Shown: positions 11,006 to 22,631 of the stretch, in pieces
Layout: the number at the start of each line of letters is the position of its first letter
Numbering within the stretch: position 1 is the first letter of the stretch
NCBI GenBank assembly: GCA_016858145.1
Contig: JAEHOE010000099.1
Span: forward strand, 372,001 to 436,000
Length of the DNA stretch: 64,000 nucleotides
Direction of reading: 5' to 3'
DNA from: Edaphochlamys debaryana
Lineage: Eukaryota; Chlorophyta; Chlorophyceae; Chlamydomonadales
The notes under the pieces: model-generated
The model's database searches: none
Seen by the model: only the letters and a program-made list of their open reading frames with translations
Told to the model about the DNA's origin: nothing
Position numbers and translations under genes: made by a program

Positions 11006-12846
11006 TTCATGACTCAGCCCATGTTTTTGATATATGTGCGGTATTTTTTGTTTATGAGGGCTCTGCTTGATTGATTGTTGAGTGAGCATCCGGGTTAACA
11101 CTCACGCGCTGGACCCCCTGTGCCGCTGGGGACCTGCCGTCGGCGGCGGCATGCGCCGGAGCGCGGAGCGCTGGACCCCCCTGCGCCGCTGGGGACCTGC
11201 CGTCGGCGGCGGCATGCGCTGGAGGGCGTTGCGCTGGAGGCCCCTTCACCGCTGCGGACCTGCCGTCGGCGGCGGCATGCGCCGGAGTGCGGAGCACTGG
11301 ACCCCCCTGCGCCGCTGCGGACCTGGCGGCGGCGACGGCATGCGCTGGAGTGCGGAGCACTGGACCTCCCTGCGCCGCTGCGGACCTGCCGTCGGCGGCG
11401 GCATGCGCCGGAGTGCGGAGCACTGGACCCCCCTGCGCCGCTGCGGACCTGGCGGCGGCGACGGCATGCGCTGGAGTGCGGAGCGCTGGACCCCCCTGCG
11501 CCGCTGCGGACCTGGCGGCGGCGACGGCATGCGCTGGAGTGCGGAGCACCGGACCCCCCTGTGCCGCTGCGGACCTGGCGGCGGCGGCATGCGCCGGAGT
11601 GCGGAGCACTGGACCCCCCTGCGCCGCTGCGGACCTGGCGGCGGCGACGGCATGCGCTGGAGTGCGGAGCGCTGGACCCCCCTGCGCCGCTGCGGACCTG
11701 GCGGCGGCGACGGCATGCGCTGGAGTGCGGAGCACTGGACCCCCTGTGCCGCTGCGGACCTGGCGGCGGCGACAGCCTGCGCTGGAGTGCGGAGCACTGG
11801 ACCTCCCTGCGCCGCTGCGGACCTGCCGTCGGCGGCGGCATGCGCCGGAGTGCGGAGCACTGGACCCCCCTGCGCCGCTGCGGACCTGGCGGCGGCGACG
11901 GCATGCGCTGGAGTGCGGAGCGCTGGACCCCCCTGCGCCGCTGCGGACCTGGCGGCGGCGACGGCATGCGCTGGAGTGCGGAGCACTGGACCCCCTGTGC
12001 CGCTGCGGACCTGGCGGCGGCGGCATGCGCCGGAGTGCGGAGCACTGGACCCCCCTGCGCCGCTGCGGACCTGGCGGCGGCGACGGCATGCGCTGGAGTG
12101 CGGAGCGCTGGACCCCCCTGCGCCGCTGCGGACCTGGCGGCGGCGACGGCATGCGCTGGAGTGCGGAGCACTGGACCCCCTGTGCCGCTGCGGACCTGGC
12201 GGCGGCGGCGGCATGCGCTGGAGTGCGGAGCGCTGGACCCCCTGTGCTGCTGCGGACCTGGCGGCGGCGACGGCATGCGCTGGAGTGCGGAGCACTGGAC
12301 CTCCCTGCGCCGCTGCGGACCTGGCGGCGGCGACGGCATGCGTTGGAGTGCGGAGCGCTGGACCCCCTGTGCCGCTGCGGACCTGGCGTAGGCGACGGCA
12401 TGCGCTGGAGTGCGGAGCACTGGACCTCCCTTCGCCGCTGCGGAGCTGGCGTAGGCGACGGCATGCGCTGGAGTGCGGAGCGCTGGACCCCCTGTGCCGC
12501 TGCGGACCTGGCGGCGGCGACAGCCTGCGCAGGAGTGCGGAGCACTGGACCTCCCTGCGCCGCTGCGGACCTGGCGGCGGCGACGGCATGCGCTGGAGTG
12601 CGGAGCACTGGACCTCCCTGCGCCGCTGCGGACCTGGCGGCGGCGACGGCATGCGCTGGAGTGCGGAGCGCTGGACCCCCTGTGCCGCTGGGGACCTGCC
12701 GTCGGCGGCGGCATGCGCCGGAGTGCGGAGCACTGGACCCCCCTGTGCCGCTGCGGACCTGGCGGCGGCGGCGGCATGCGCCGGAGGGCGTTGCGCTGGA
12801 GGCCCCTTCACCGCTGCGGAGCTGGGGGTATCCGCCGGTCCACAGG
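11006..12846 (+). repeat. expanded 63-bp minisatellite, block copy 2
   Basis: It starts with about 100 bp duplicated from the transposase 3' end (the 66 coding bases before and including the stop, plus 3' flank). It continues with about 27 tandem copies of a 62-63 bp unit from 11106 to about 12826. The commonest unit is 63 bp, i.e. 21 codons, and lacks stop codons in most frames, which is why ORFs above 500 codons appear in several frames at once. None is likely to be a gene. Unit variants differ in gctgcgg/gctgggg, ctggcg/ctgccgt, and acggc/gcggc positions. Confidence 0.9.
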
Positions 12847-13342
12847 AGCGGGGGTAGCGCCGCGGGGACCGGGGTGGGGGCGGTGGTGGGATGAGATGGG
12901 GTTGGTCATAGGAGGGGCGAGAGCTGGTTGGGCGTTTGGGTGCATGGGGCGGGGCAGGGCACGCGGGTTGTCCTGGGCATGGAGTGGGGCCCGGACTGTC
13001 AGGTGGCCGGAACGAGCAAGGTCACCTGCAGCATGGCGGGAATAAAGGGGGCGAGCAGCCCTGCTCTTGCAAGCAGTGAAGTGCAACCCCGTGCTGGCCT
13101 GGGGCTGGGGCGCAGATGGGCAGCTGCCAGAACCCAGACTGGCACCGAGCGCGGAGGCTAGCGCCGAGCGCTCACGGGCGGGAGGGGAAGGGAGGGTAGG
13201 CAGTGTGCCGTTGACCGCAGTTGAGGGGAGCCAGCTATGCTGTTGAGGAGGTTCCGGACTCACCCCGGGCAGGTACCGTGTCAGCCCAGCCCGCTGCCCA
13301 GGCGTAGCCGGTCTCACCTCATAACGATACCATCACGATACC

Positions 13343-13370
13343 GCTAGTGCTAGTGCTAGTGCTAGTGCTA
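13343..13370. repeat. (GCTAGT)n microsatellite
   Basis: More than four consecutive copies of a 6-bp unit between gataccgctag and tgctacgcggg. Confidence 0.85.
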
Positions 13371-14349
13371 CGCGGGTGGGAACAGGCCAAGAGGACCGGA
13401 CGTGCTGGCACCCAGCCATGTTGGAGGTGTGGTCCAGCCTCCAGCCCTTGCTTTAGGCTGTCCCCACTCGTCCTGAGTCCTGCCCTCGCACCACCAGCTC
13501 GAGTAGGGCAGGGGCTTAGGGACTAGCACGCCAGATCCGACACACTAGTCGATTGGCACGTTTGGGAGTCCGACCTGCCACGCAGCTCCGCCAGCGGGCT
13601 GGTCCGAAACCCTAACAGCCTGGCGGCACCGAGCCCCCTGCCAGCTGTCCGATTATGCATCCATCCCCATCTCTTGTCCCCCTTCACCCGCCCACCCAAC
13701 GCCACCGCGTGGAAGAGCGACTCGTCAGCTGGTCAGCAGCGCTATGGCTGACTGGTTGCTGTGCAGAAGCCTGGGGCGGGAGGGAACCTAGGAGATGGCT
13801 GATGAGCGTTATCTGGGCAGCACTCTGGCCAACGGAAGATTGGTCAAGTACAGCTCCTGTGGGCTGACATTGAGAACAACGTGGCAGAGAGTCTCATTGT
13901 TCCAGCTGACCCAAATGCGTAACACGAAAGGGCATGTCCCGCTGGCAGGTTGAGCTGTCAGAGGTGCGCACAGAATGAAGTGCTAGCCGGCATAAAGGGA
14001 GAGCTAGGATCGGAGCGAGGGACTTGAGGTTTCAACAGCATGAAATACCTGCCACCATTGCAAGCCCCCTGCCAAAGTATAGGTTACCCCCTGCCTCGGC
14101 GATGCACACCGCTGGCACCCTGCCTACTTCTCTCGCGTTGCGGACCTGGTGGCGACACGCTCAGCTGCATCCCCTTTCGTCGTCATCCGAAGTACGCTGC
14201 ACGGCCCCTGCGAGCACTGCACCCGCTGCCAAAGTCCCCTCGTCCCCGCTTCTCCTTCCGTTCAAGTTTTCGTCGTCGTGATAGGCTATCCATGAGCCCG
14301 GCTATCCGCCTCTGCCTTATTGCTATCCGCCTGACAAGCCTTGGCCTTT

Positions 14350-14490
14350 CATCGACAAGCCTGCTGCCTCCAACCGCCCGACAAGCCGCTGCCTCCAACC
14401 GCCCAACAAGCCGCTGCCTCCAACCGCCCGACAAGCGGCTGCCTCCAACCGCCCGACAAGCCGCTGCCGCCAACCGCCCGACAAGCCTCC
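14350..14490. repeat. 25-bp tandem repeat (about 5.5 copies)
   Basis: The unit reads roughly gcccgacaagccgctgcctc followed by caacc, with single-base variants between copies (gcccaac, gcggctg, gctgccg). It lies just downstream of the stop codon of the PHD-Ulp1 gene, so it is probably part of that gene's 3' UTR or flank. Confidence 0.8.
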
Positions 14491-14502
14491 GCGCTGGCCA
14501 TG

Positions 14503-17500
14503 TCACAGAACCCTCCCTTGCGGCTGCAGTGGCGTCCTGGGTGTTCTCACGGTAGCCTCTGCGAGAGCGGTTTCTACAGCCTCGCGGTCACCCGCTGACA
14601 CGTGCGGCAGCAGCCACTTGAGCGCCAGCGCACGCAGCTTCCACCGTAGGGCGGCCGCCTCGCCCGAGGTGTACCACTTGATGTTGCTCAGGTCGTGCTG
14701 CACCGCGCCGCCATCGGCTAGCTCCACCAAGGACGGCGCTGGTCATGGGCAACGGCACAAGCGTCAGTGGCAAGCCACACTAAACGCCCTGATAACAAGG
14801 GGATTCACCACGGCTCATGCACTCACTCTTGCGCTCTGTGCCCCTGAGCTCCACCCGCTCGGGACGTCGTGCCAGGAAGTGCTCCAGGGTGGACAGCATG
14901 AAGACGGCGCAGTGCTTGGTCATGCCCTGGTGGGGCGCGCGCACGTCACTCCGGGCTGGGAAACTGCCAGCCGTGACCCGCACTGTGCCGTGGCCAGCGC
15001 TGCGCAGCTGACAGGACAGGTAGTGGCGAATCTTGCCGTACTCGGGTGCGTGGAAGTTGCCACCATCGTCTGCATGTGAAGAAGTCCTGTCAAGGAGAGG
15101 AGTAGCAGTGCCACAACAGCAGTGCGGCAGTGCCCACCCCATGAGGAGTCGAAGTGCAGAATCATCGGTGTGCCGGGCGCTTTGGGGTCCACGAGCCGGG
15201 GCAGGTGGCAGATGACGAGAAGGGACCAGTGGAACCCGGTGTGCATGGGCAGAAACACGAAGTCCTTCTTGGAGAGGTCCACCACCTACAAAAAGACAAC
15301 TGCTTGAGTGCAGTCTACATTCTAACTTCAGCTAGCCCCTAACACCAGGCCGCACCCACCTCGTGGCGCCCCGAGAGAGATTCCCACAACTCCTTCGGTC
15401 GAAGCCGCGTCCAGGCCTCCTCCGCAGCGCCCTTCTCGACAATCTTGCTGTACATGTGGGTGCCGAGCAGGCAGCAGCGCGTGCGTGTCTCCGGTGGCAT
15501 GTGGTCCCAGAGCCACCTGAGGGCCACACCAGGGCGGGGTTACTCGGGTGGTTAAGGATATATAACGGCGAAGGGTGCAGGTTGCAGGGCACCCAGGTGA
15601 GGAGATGCTTGGAAACGGGCTCACAAGATGTAGAGGTTGATGGACGTGTCCGACAAGTCGCAGTCGGCATCTCCCTGCAGCCGCTGGAGCTCCGAACCCC
15701 AGAGGTCCCAGTTGCGGTTGCGAGGGTTGAACGGGACGGACTTGACGGCTGCGAGTCTCTGAGCCAGGGGGTCCGTCAGTCCACAGGAGGGCGGCTGGCG
15801 CGATGGACCGACCGTTAGTTCATGGGTGATCACCCACTCATCGTCGCCGTCGCCCACACCGCCACTGCCCGGCGGCGGCTGGTCGCTGGGCGCGGCTGAG
15901 GGGCGTGGGTCCGGCTGGAGGCCGGCGGTGCCCCTGTGGCCACCGTCGCCGTCGCCCAGACCGCCACCGCCCGATTGGCCTCCTCCTCCGCCGCCGCCGG
16001 CGCCAAGGCCCCCGCTGCTCGTGCCAGCCGTGGCGCTGCCGTGCCCCCCGCCCGGTCCCGTGGCGGTGTGCGGGCCCGGCGGCGGAGGGGGCGCGCTGGG
16101 GACTTGAGGCGCCTGCGGAAGGGGCAGGGGGAGGGAGCCGTGACACAGGAAGCCGCGCAGAACGCAAGCAAGGCAGGCATGCTGAGGGGGAGCACAGCTG
16201 TCGGTGGAGATGAAGCCAGCCCCGCTAGACTCCAAGCGGCCCCTTGAACGCACCTGCACGGAGGCGGACGCAGGCGGCGGCTGGTCGCTGGGCGCGGCTG
16301 AGGGGCGTGGGTCCGGCTGGAGGCCGGCGGTGCCCCTGTGGCCACCGTCGCCGTCGCCCAGACTGCCACCGCCCGATTGGCCTCCTCCGCCGCCGCCGCC
16401 GGCGCCAAGGCCCCCGCTGCTCGTGCCAGCCGTGGCGCTGCCGTGCCCCCCGCCCGGTCCCGTGGCGGTGTGCGGGCCCGGCGGCGGAGGGGGCGCGCTG
16501 GGGACTTGAGGCGCCTGCGGAAGGGGCAGGGGGAGGGAGCCGTGACACAGGTAGCCGCGCAGAACGCAAGCAAGGCAGGCATGCTGAGGGGGAGCACAGC
16601 TGTCGGTGGAGATGAAGCCAGCCCCGCTAGACTCCAAGCGGCCCCTTGAACGCACCTGCACGGAGGCGGACGCAGGCGGCGGCTGGGCGCTGGGCGCGGC
16701 TGAGGGGCATGGGTCCGGCTGGAGGCCGGCGGTGCCCCTGTGGCCACCGTCGCCGTCGCCCAGACCGCCACCGCCCGATTGGCCTCCTCCGCCGCCGCCG
16801 CCGGCGCCAAGGCCCCCGCTGCTCGTGCCAGCCGTGGCGCTGCCGTGCCCCCCGCCCGGTCCCGTGGCGGTGTGCGGGCCCGGCGGCGGAGGGGGCGCGC
16901 TGGGGACTCGAGGCGCCTGCGGAAGGGGCAGGGGGAGGGAGCCGTGACACAGGTAGCCGCGCAGAACGCAAGCAAGGCAGGCATGCTGAGGGGGGAGCAC
17001 AGCTGTCGGTGGAGATGAAGCCAGCCCCGCTAGACTCCAAGCGGCCCCTTGAACGCACCTGCACGGAGGCGGACGCAGGCGGCGGCTGGTCGCTGGGCGC
17101 GGCTGAGGGGCGTGGGTCCGGCTGGAGGCCGGCGGTGCCCCTGTGGCCACCGTCGCCGTCGCCCAGACCGCCACCGCCCGATTGGCCTCCTCCTCCGCCG
17201 CCGCCGCCGGCGCCAAGGCCCCCGCTGCTCGTGCCAGCCGTGGCGCTGCCGTGCCCCCCGCCCGGTCCCGTGGCGGTGTGCGGGCCCGGCGGCGGAGGGG
17301 GCGCGCTGGGGACTTGAGGCGCCTGCGGAAGGGGCAGGGGGAGGGAGCCGTGACACAGGAAGCCGCGCAGAACGCAAGCAAGGCAGGCATGCTGAGGGGG
17401 GAGCACAGCTGTCGGTGGAGATGAAGCCAGCCCCGCTAGACCGCGAGCGGCCCCTTGAACGCACCTGCACGGAGGCGGACGCAGGCGGCGGCTGGTCGCT

Positions 17501-20500
17501 GGGCGCGGCTGAGGGGCGTGGGCCCGGCTGGAGGCCGGCGGCGACCTCCCCGCTACCAGAGGCAGAGTCGCATGCTGCTTGAAGCGGCAATCCGAGGAAA
17601 CGCTTGGAGTCGTCGTCAAGGGGCGACACTGCCGACGACACAACATACATCTCGTTAGATAGGAAAACTTTCAACGCGGCTGTGCTCACTTACGAGGTGT
17701 GGCATCGAACGGATTGTACTCCTGCGCGGGGCGTTCCTCCTTCGGCACATCCGCACGTGCTGCTGCCTCCGCTGCTTCTTCAGCCACCCTTTCACAGTGG
17801 TCTCCATACGTCTGCAATGTGTGTTTGCACGTTTTAACTCATTGAAAAGTCTCGCTGCTCTGGTACTGGACTCACCCCACGCCATTCGCCTCTGAGCGTT
17901 TCTCGCAGCGGTGGGCTCTTCTTCTGCCGCCTCCCCTTCTTCTTCTCCCCGGCCTGAAGGGCCGCGTCCGCAGCTTCGATGGTCCTTGCGAGCCTAGCGT
18001 TGAAGAGCCATGTCTCTTCACCCGTCATGCCCTACACAAAGGAAGAATCAAGGCAACCGCATAGGCTAACCCTGCGTCCGACCCTAACACTCTAGGCGAT
18101 GGGCGCATGCAAAGGAGACCAACTAACCTGGAAGCCGCCCTGCCCTCCTAGACCGCCGCTGTCGAGCCCCGCGGTGCTCGTGCCAGCCCCAGCGCCGCTG
18201 AATCCCTCGCCCGGTTCCGTGGCGGCGGGCGGCGGGCCCGGCGGCGGAGGGGGCGCGCTGGGGTCTTGAGGCGCCTGCGGAAGGGGCAGGGGGAGGGAGC
18301 CGTGACACAGGTAGCCGCGCAGAACGCAAGCAAGGCAGGCATGCTGAGGGGGAGCACAGCTGTCGGTGGAGATGAAGCCAGCCCCGCTAGACCGCGAGCG
18401 GCCCCTTGAACGCACCTGCACGGAGGCGGACGCAGGCAGCGGCTGGGCGCTGGGCGCGGCTGAGGGGCGTGGGCCCGGCTGGAGGCCGGCGGTGCTCCTG
18501 TAGGCAGGCGCTGGCTGGGCCGTCTCACCCTGTAAGGGTGCAGTAACAACTTGTAAGCTGAGGCGTGTCCTGGCAAGGAGAGTCGGGTGAATTTGAGAGG
18601 AAAGGGCGGTGTCACATCACCTGTTCTGCCCTTCGCTTCATTGCACGCGTGGTTGGCCCGCCTGCAGACCTCCCGCAAGAGTCAGCGGGTTCTGCCGTTG
18701 TTGGGCGAGTGTCCAAGCCAGCTGCAGCGGCCTGCAGGTGTTGAGTATGCATGTCACGGAGCGAGCAGGAAGGGCAGTTGCTCAAGAGATAAGACCTACC
18801 GGTGCGCACTGGGGGCAGAACCATTTCCCCCGCGGCTTCTTAGCCAAGCCCAGGCACGTCACGTGGTAGCCCTTGTTGCACACGCCGCCCTCAGGAAGTT
18901 GGGTATCACACAGGAGCAGCGCTCCCAGGGGCCCGCTCTCGTCTGAGCTCGTGTCCTTGCATAGCTCGCAAGCGTGGTCATCCGCCACCCGAGGGAGCTT
19001 CCGGCGCGCACTGCCGGAGGGTGTTGTCCCCGGCCGCTTCCGCCCAGGTTGCTGCTGGATGCGGGGTGGCGTAGTTAGAGGCCCAGCGTGGACGTCGTCT
19101 TCTGGAATAGAGGATAAGTGATTGGCCCAGGGCAGGCGGGTGCAACCCTTGCACCGGTACACGCCACCAGGCTCATCACGGGCGCAAGCGGTATGGGCAC
19201 GGCTGCGACCGCACAAACAGGATAGCATGGGGCCGAGAGGGCCACCGCATGTCGAATCCGAGCAGATAGCGCAAGGCTGAGGCGGCACAACGGCTCCGGA
19301 AGCGACCTGCAACCGACAGGGACAACAAGACCGATGGGGTATCAGCACAACCGGAGCACCGCTGCAGGCCGAGATGCAGGCAGGCATGCTGAGGGGGAGC
19401 ACAGCTGTCGGTGGAGATGAAGCCAGCCCCGCTAGCTAGACTGCCAGCGGCCCCCTGAACGCACCTGCACGGAGGCGGACGCAGGCGGCGGCTGGGCGCT
19501 GGGCGCGGCCCTGGCCTGTGGGCCCGGCTGGAGGCCGGCGGTGCCCCTGTGGCCACCGTCGCCGTCGCCCAGACCGCCACCGCCCGATTGGCCTCCTCCG
19601 CCGCCGCCGCCGGCGCCAAGGCCCGCGCTGCCCGTGCCAGCCGTGGCGCTGCCGTGCCCCCCGCCCGGTCCCGTGGCGGTGTGCGGGCCCGGCGGCGGAG
19701 GGGGCGCGCTGGGGACTTGAGGCGCCTGCGGAAGGGGCAGGGGGAGGGAGCCGTGACACAGGTAGCCGCGCAGAACGCAGCAAAGCAAGCCTAAACACAT
19801 CACGGCTTACGCTGCACAGGTGGGCAACTTTCGCCGTTATGGATTCTTGTTAAGGTTACCTGTTCCGCCACCAGGTCGCCAAAGTGGTCCGCCATGCCTC
19901 GTTTTCTCGAGCGCCCTTTCGAGTGGCCACGGTTGCGCCCGCCTGAGCTGCTGCGCCCACGTGTTTCCTGCACAACTCGTGTGCCACGGCCTCGCCCCCG
20001 CTGACCACTCCGGCCCGTGCCCGTGTTGCCACCGCCGCCAGATCCCTCCGCTGCTGAGAGCTGCTGCAGGGACGTGCCGGGAACATAGCCTTCGACCTTA
20101 AAAGCGTCCACAAGCGTGTCGAGTGTTCCCGGCATCTTGCTCCAGGTACTGCTCTCCTTCTCCGTGTCACGGTATTGGGCAAGGCAGTCGTACATCAGCG
20201 TCTTGAGGAACAGGGTTGAACACGCGGCTCGAATCAGCATGGGGAAGATCGTGTTGCACTGCGCCTTGCTGTAATCGTTCCCGCTCTCTGGCGGTGGCAG
20301 CTCGGGGCACACGGTGTCCAGCAGGCCAGCTTCCGCCTGGCTGCCGTCAGACCTGCTGCCTCCACCGCCAGCCCCATTGTTACCGCTGCCAGGCCCCTCG
20401 CGAGTGCTGCCGCTGGCGGTGAGCCCTGCGTTGTCCTGGGCGCTGGGCGCGGCCCTGGCCTGTGGGCCCGGCTGGAGGCCGGCGGTGCCCCTGTGGCCAC

Positions 20501-22572
20501 CGTCTCCGTCGCCCAGACCGCCACCGCCCGATTGGCCTCCTCCGCCACCGCCGCCGGCGCCAAGGCCCGCGCTGCCCGTGCCAGCCGTGGCGCTGCCGTG
20601 CCCCCCGCCCGGTCCCGTGGCGGTGTGCGGGCCCGGCGGCGGAGGGGGCGCGCTGGGGACTTGAGGCGCCTGCGGAAGGGGCAGAGGGAGGGAGCCGTGA
20701 CACAGGTAGCCGCGCAGAACGCAAGCAAGGCAGGCATGCTGAGGGGGAGCACAGCTGTCGGTGGAGATGAAGCCAGCCCCGCTAGACTGCGAGTGGCCCC
20801 TTGAACGCACCTGCACGGAGGCGGACGCAGGCGGCGGCTGGTCGCTGGGCGCGGCTGAGGGGCGTGGGCCCGGCTGGAGGCCGGCGGTGCCCCTGTGGCC
20901 GCCCTCGCCGTCGACCTCACCGCCACCACCCGTTTGGCCAACCCCGCCACCGCTGCTACCGCCAAGGCCCGCGCTGCTCGTGCCAGCCGCGGCACTGCCG
21001 TGCCCCCCGCCCGGTCCCATGTTGGAAGGAGGCGGGCCCGGCGGCGGAGGGGGCACGACGGGGTCTTGCGGCTCCTGTGAACGGGGCAGGGGGAGTGCAT
21101 GTGTGTGTGGGAGGGGGCAGCTGAGGCAAGCGTCGTCATACAGGACGAGAGGCAGGCACTTTCAGCAGAGCACAGCTGTTGCAGGGGAGGATGAAAGCCC
21201 CGCTGGACATTCCTTCGGCTAGCAAGGAACAGTGCAGGAGGCTGCCTGTATCCGTTTCTTGCTCACCCCTGCCGCGGTGGCCAGGTTGGCGGCGGCAGCC
21301 AAGCCAGTGGGCAGGCCAGCTTCCGCCTGGCTGCCGTCAGACCTGCTGCCTCCACCGCCAGCCCCATTGTTACCGCTGCCAGGACCCTCGCGAGTGCTGC
21401 CGCTGGCGGTGAGCCCTGCGTTGTCCACCCGCTTCAGGACACCCTTGAAGAGGGTGATTAGCCGCCGTATGGGGGGGCATGTCTTGCACGCCTCCGTGTA
21501 GACCGCCACGACCCCATCTGCCTCCAGCTCTGCATGCAAGCAGCAGGGCACAGTCTGCAATGTCATAGAGGTCGGGAAAGGGGCTACATTGGCGGAAGCT
21601 CTATCCGCAAAGCCTGCCCCCTCGACCCCTGCCCCCTCGACCCCTTCCATTGGACGCACCTTCGCCAACCACGGGCGGTATCGTGGACCCGATCGCCTGG
21701 CAGAGCAAGCCCACCAGAGCCTCGTACACCTTGGTGTCGCCGTTGCCGTTGTTAAGGGCTTTGAGCTCGTCCAGCGTCATGGTTTGCATCAGCTCTTTGA
21801 CCGCCGCTGGCATGAAAGCGGGCGTCATGGGGTTTTCCTTGCCCTTGGAGCTGGGCCCACTGCGGCGATAAGCCACCCGTCGTGACGTCACGCAGGCGAC
21901 GCCAATGCGCCCCTTCCCAGTTTCGGGATGCGTCTCAATGATCTTCTTGATATATTTTCTGATCAACCCCATATACCGGTAAATTTGGCGATCGGCGGCT
22001 ATCTGGGCCTTCTTGATGGCCTCGACGCCCTCAGGCCCCCCGCTGCCGCTGCCTCCAGGCGGAGGTTGGGAGCCGTCCTCAGGGCAGGCGGCGTCGCCAG
22101 CACGGTCGCCACTGCCGTCATCGGCGCCGCTGCCGGGAGCGGCGCCTGCACCATCCGCGTTGGTACCGTCCCCGCCACCTCCGCCCTCAGCTGCTTCCCC
22201 GCCCGCAGCGGCCGCACCACCCGCATCGGTGTGGGCAGCAGCCTCGACGCCGCTGGTAGCGTTGACGCCAGTAGCGGCTTCTACTTTAGCTAGCGCCTTG
22301 GCCTTTAGGGCGACATGGAGGAGTCTGTCAGCTTTCTTTGCCATGGCTTGGCGCAGGAGCTGCGTGTCTGTGGAAGTCTGCTCCTTCATTGTCTCCACGG
22401 CCTCCAGGGCGTCTCGGAAGTGATCAGCCACTTGCTGAAGTTTGCGGGCAAGCGAGGTGTCGGCATTCTGTGCGGCATCCTCAACCTCCGTTTCCAGGTC
22501 GTCCATGTCGGCGTCATCGCTGCTGGAGCAACTTTCAGCTTCATAGCTCGAATCATCGCCCGAAGCTGACAT
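14503..22572 (-). CDS. transposon-borne PHD-finger / Ulp1(C48)-like protease protein (1,961 aa, 20 exons)
   Basis: Exons: 22572-21660, 21529-21267, 21074-20811, 20669-19860, 19725-19465, 19306-18800, 18731-18621, 18529-18416, 18274-18128, 18031-17876, 17811-17694, 17628-17465, 17322-17059, 16916-16656, 16514-16254, 16112-15625, 15516-15360, 15285-15138, 15069-14827, 14738-14503. All phases match (1,962 codons). In order it has an acidic Ser-rich start and coiled coil (about 26-100), Gly/Pro repeats, an Arg/Gly basic stretch (about 700-745), and a PHD-like C-x2-C finger (about 849-892). A canonical C4HC3 PHD with GKWFCPQC follows (about 950-1004), then five repeat exons, then a Ulp1-type domain. 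That domain has TGFHWSLLVI (His about 1772), HFDSSW (Asp about 1799) and PHQGMTKHCAVFML (Gln about 1850, Cys about 1856). Known Ulp1 enzymes cleave SUMO or SUMO-like conjugates; substrate here is unknown. The ATG is 60 bp inside the right TIR. Use of individual repeat-exon splice sites is inferred. Confidence 0.8.
15871..17484 (-). repeat. tandem array of 402-406 bp exon-plus-intron units
   Basis: Four consecutive units start at 15871, 16273, 16675 and 17078, with the next boundary at 17484 (spacings 402, 402, 403, 406). Each unit holds one 261-264 bp exon (87-88 codons, phase 0 at both ends) and one ~141-142 bp intron of the PHD-Ulp1 gene. The size differences are a +3 change (one CCG) in an exon and +1 changes (a G run of 5 or 6) in introns. 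The leftmost unit has lost its intron junction and reads into the unique exon encoding the start of the Ulp1 region. Confidence 0.9.
18128..18529 (-). repeat. dispersed, diverged copy of the 402-bp unit
   Basis: Exons 8 and 9 of the PHD-Ulp1 gene and the intron between them correspond to one unit of the 15871-17484 array. The right half is nearly identical, while the exon at 18128-18274 has diverged and uses a GTTAGT donor. A unique segment separates it from the array. Confidence 0.8.
19465..19804 (-). repeat. dispersed copy of the 402-bp unit
   Basis: The repeat exon 19465-19725 plus the intron-type sequence to its right (through tgacacaggtagccgcgcagaacgca) matches the array units. It carries a distinct GPQARA variant in place of the PRPSA of other copies, which it shares with the copy near 20440-20669. 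Confidence 0.8.
20321..20436 (-). repeat. 116-bp coding segment duplicated from exon 2 into exon 4
   Basis: Identical except for one base to 21311-21426. It encodes DNAGLTASGSTREGPGSG and a Gly/Ser tail in both places, in the same frame. It is embedded directly after a 402-bp-unit exon, so exon 4 is a mosaic of repeat, duplicated and unique sequence. Confidence 0.85.
20437..21074 (-). repeat. two dispersed copies of the 402-bp unit
   Basis: One copy forms the 5' part of exon 4 (20437-20669), where the unit is fused directly to unique coding sequence. The next is exon 3 (20811-21074), the most diverged unit (SNMGPGGGHG, EVDGEGG), which may represent the ancestral copy. The intron between them (20670-20810) is the standard unit intron. 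Confidence 0.8.
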
Positions 22573-22631
22573 TGTAGTCAGGGCCTCTTGGGCCGTGCCA
22601 TCGCCAGTTACGCCAGAGTGTGTTTGGCCGG

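Larger units (their letters stand above)
12847..14502. other. non-coding spacer 3' of the PHD-Ulp1 gene
   Basis: No supported gene. It should contain the 3' UTR of the minus-strand gene ending at 14503. It holds a (GCTAGT)n microsatellite at about 13343-13370 and a 25-bp tandem repeat at about 14350-14490. A segment at 14155-14225 resembles sequence outside the element at about 24905-24975. Confidence 0.5.

Noticed and set aside
11052..12894. ORFs of 420-590 codons in nearly every frame
   Set aside because: They come from a 63-bp stop-free tandem repeat; several frames on both strands are open at once, which is a composition effect.
17465..17694. Splicing exon 11 to the nearest in-frame AG (ACAG, 14-nt intron)
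   Set aside because: Far too short for an intron; an acceptor at 17629 gives a ~65-nt intron with the correct phase.
14503..22572. TET/JBP-type dioxygenase as cargo gene
   Set aside because: Searched for because such genes ride on fungal KDZ elements; no HxD...H iron-binding pattern in a dioxygenase context was seen. The domains present are PHD and Ulp1-like.
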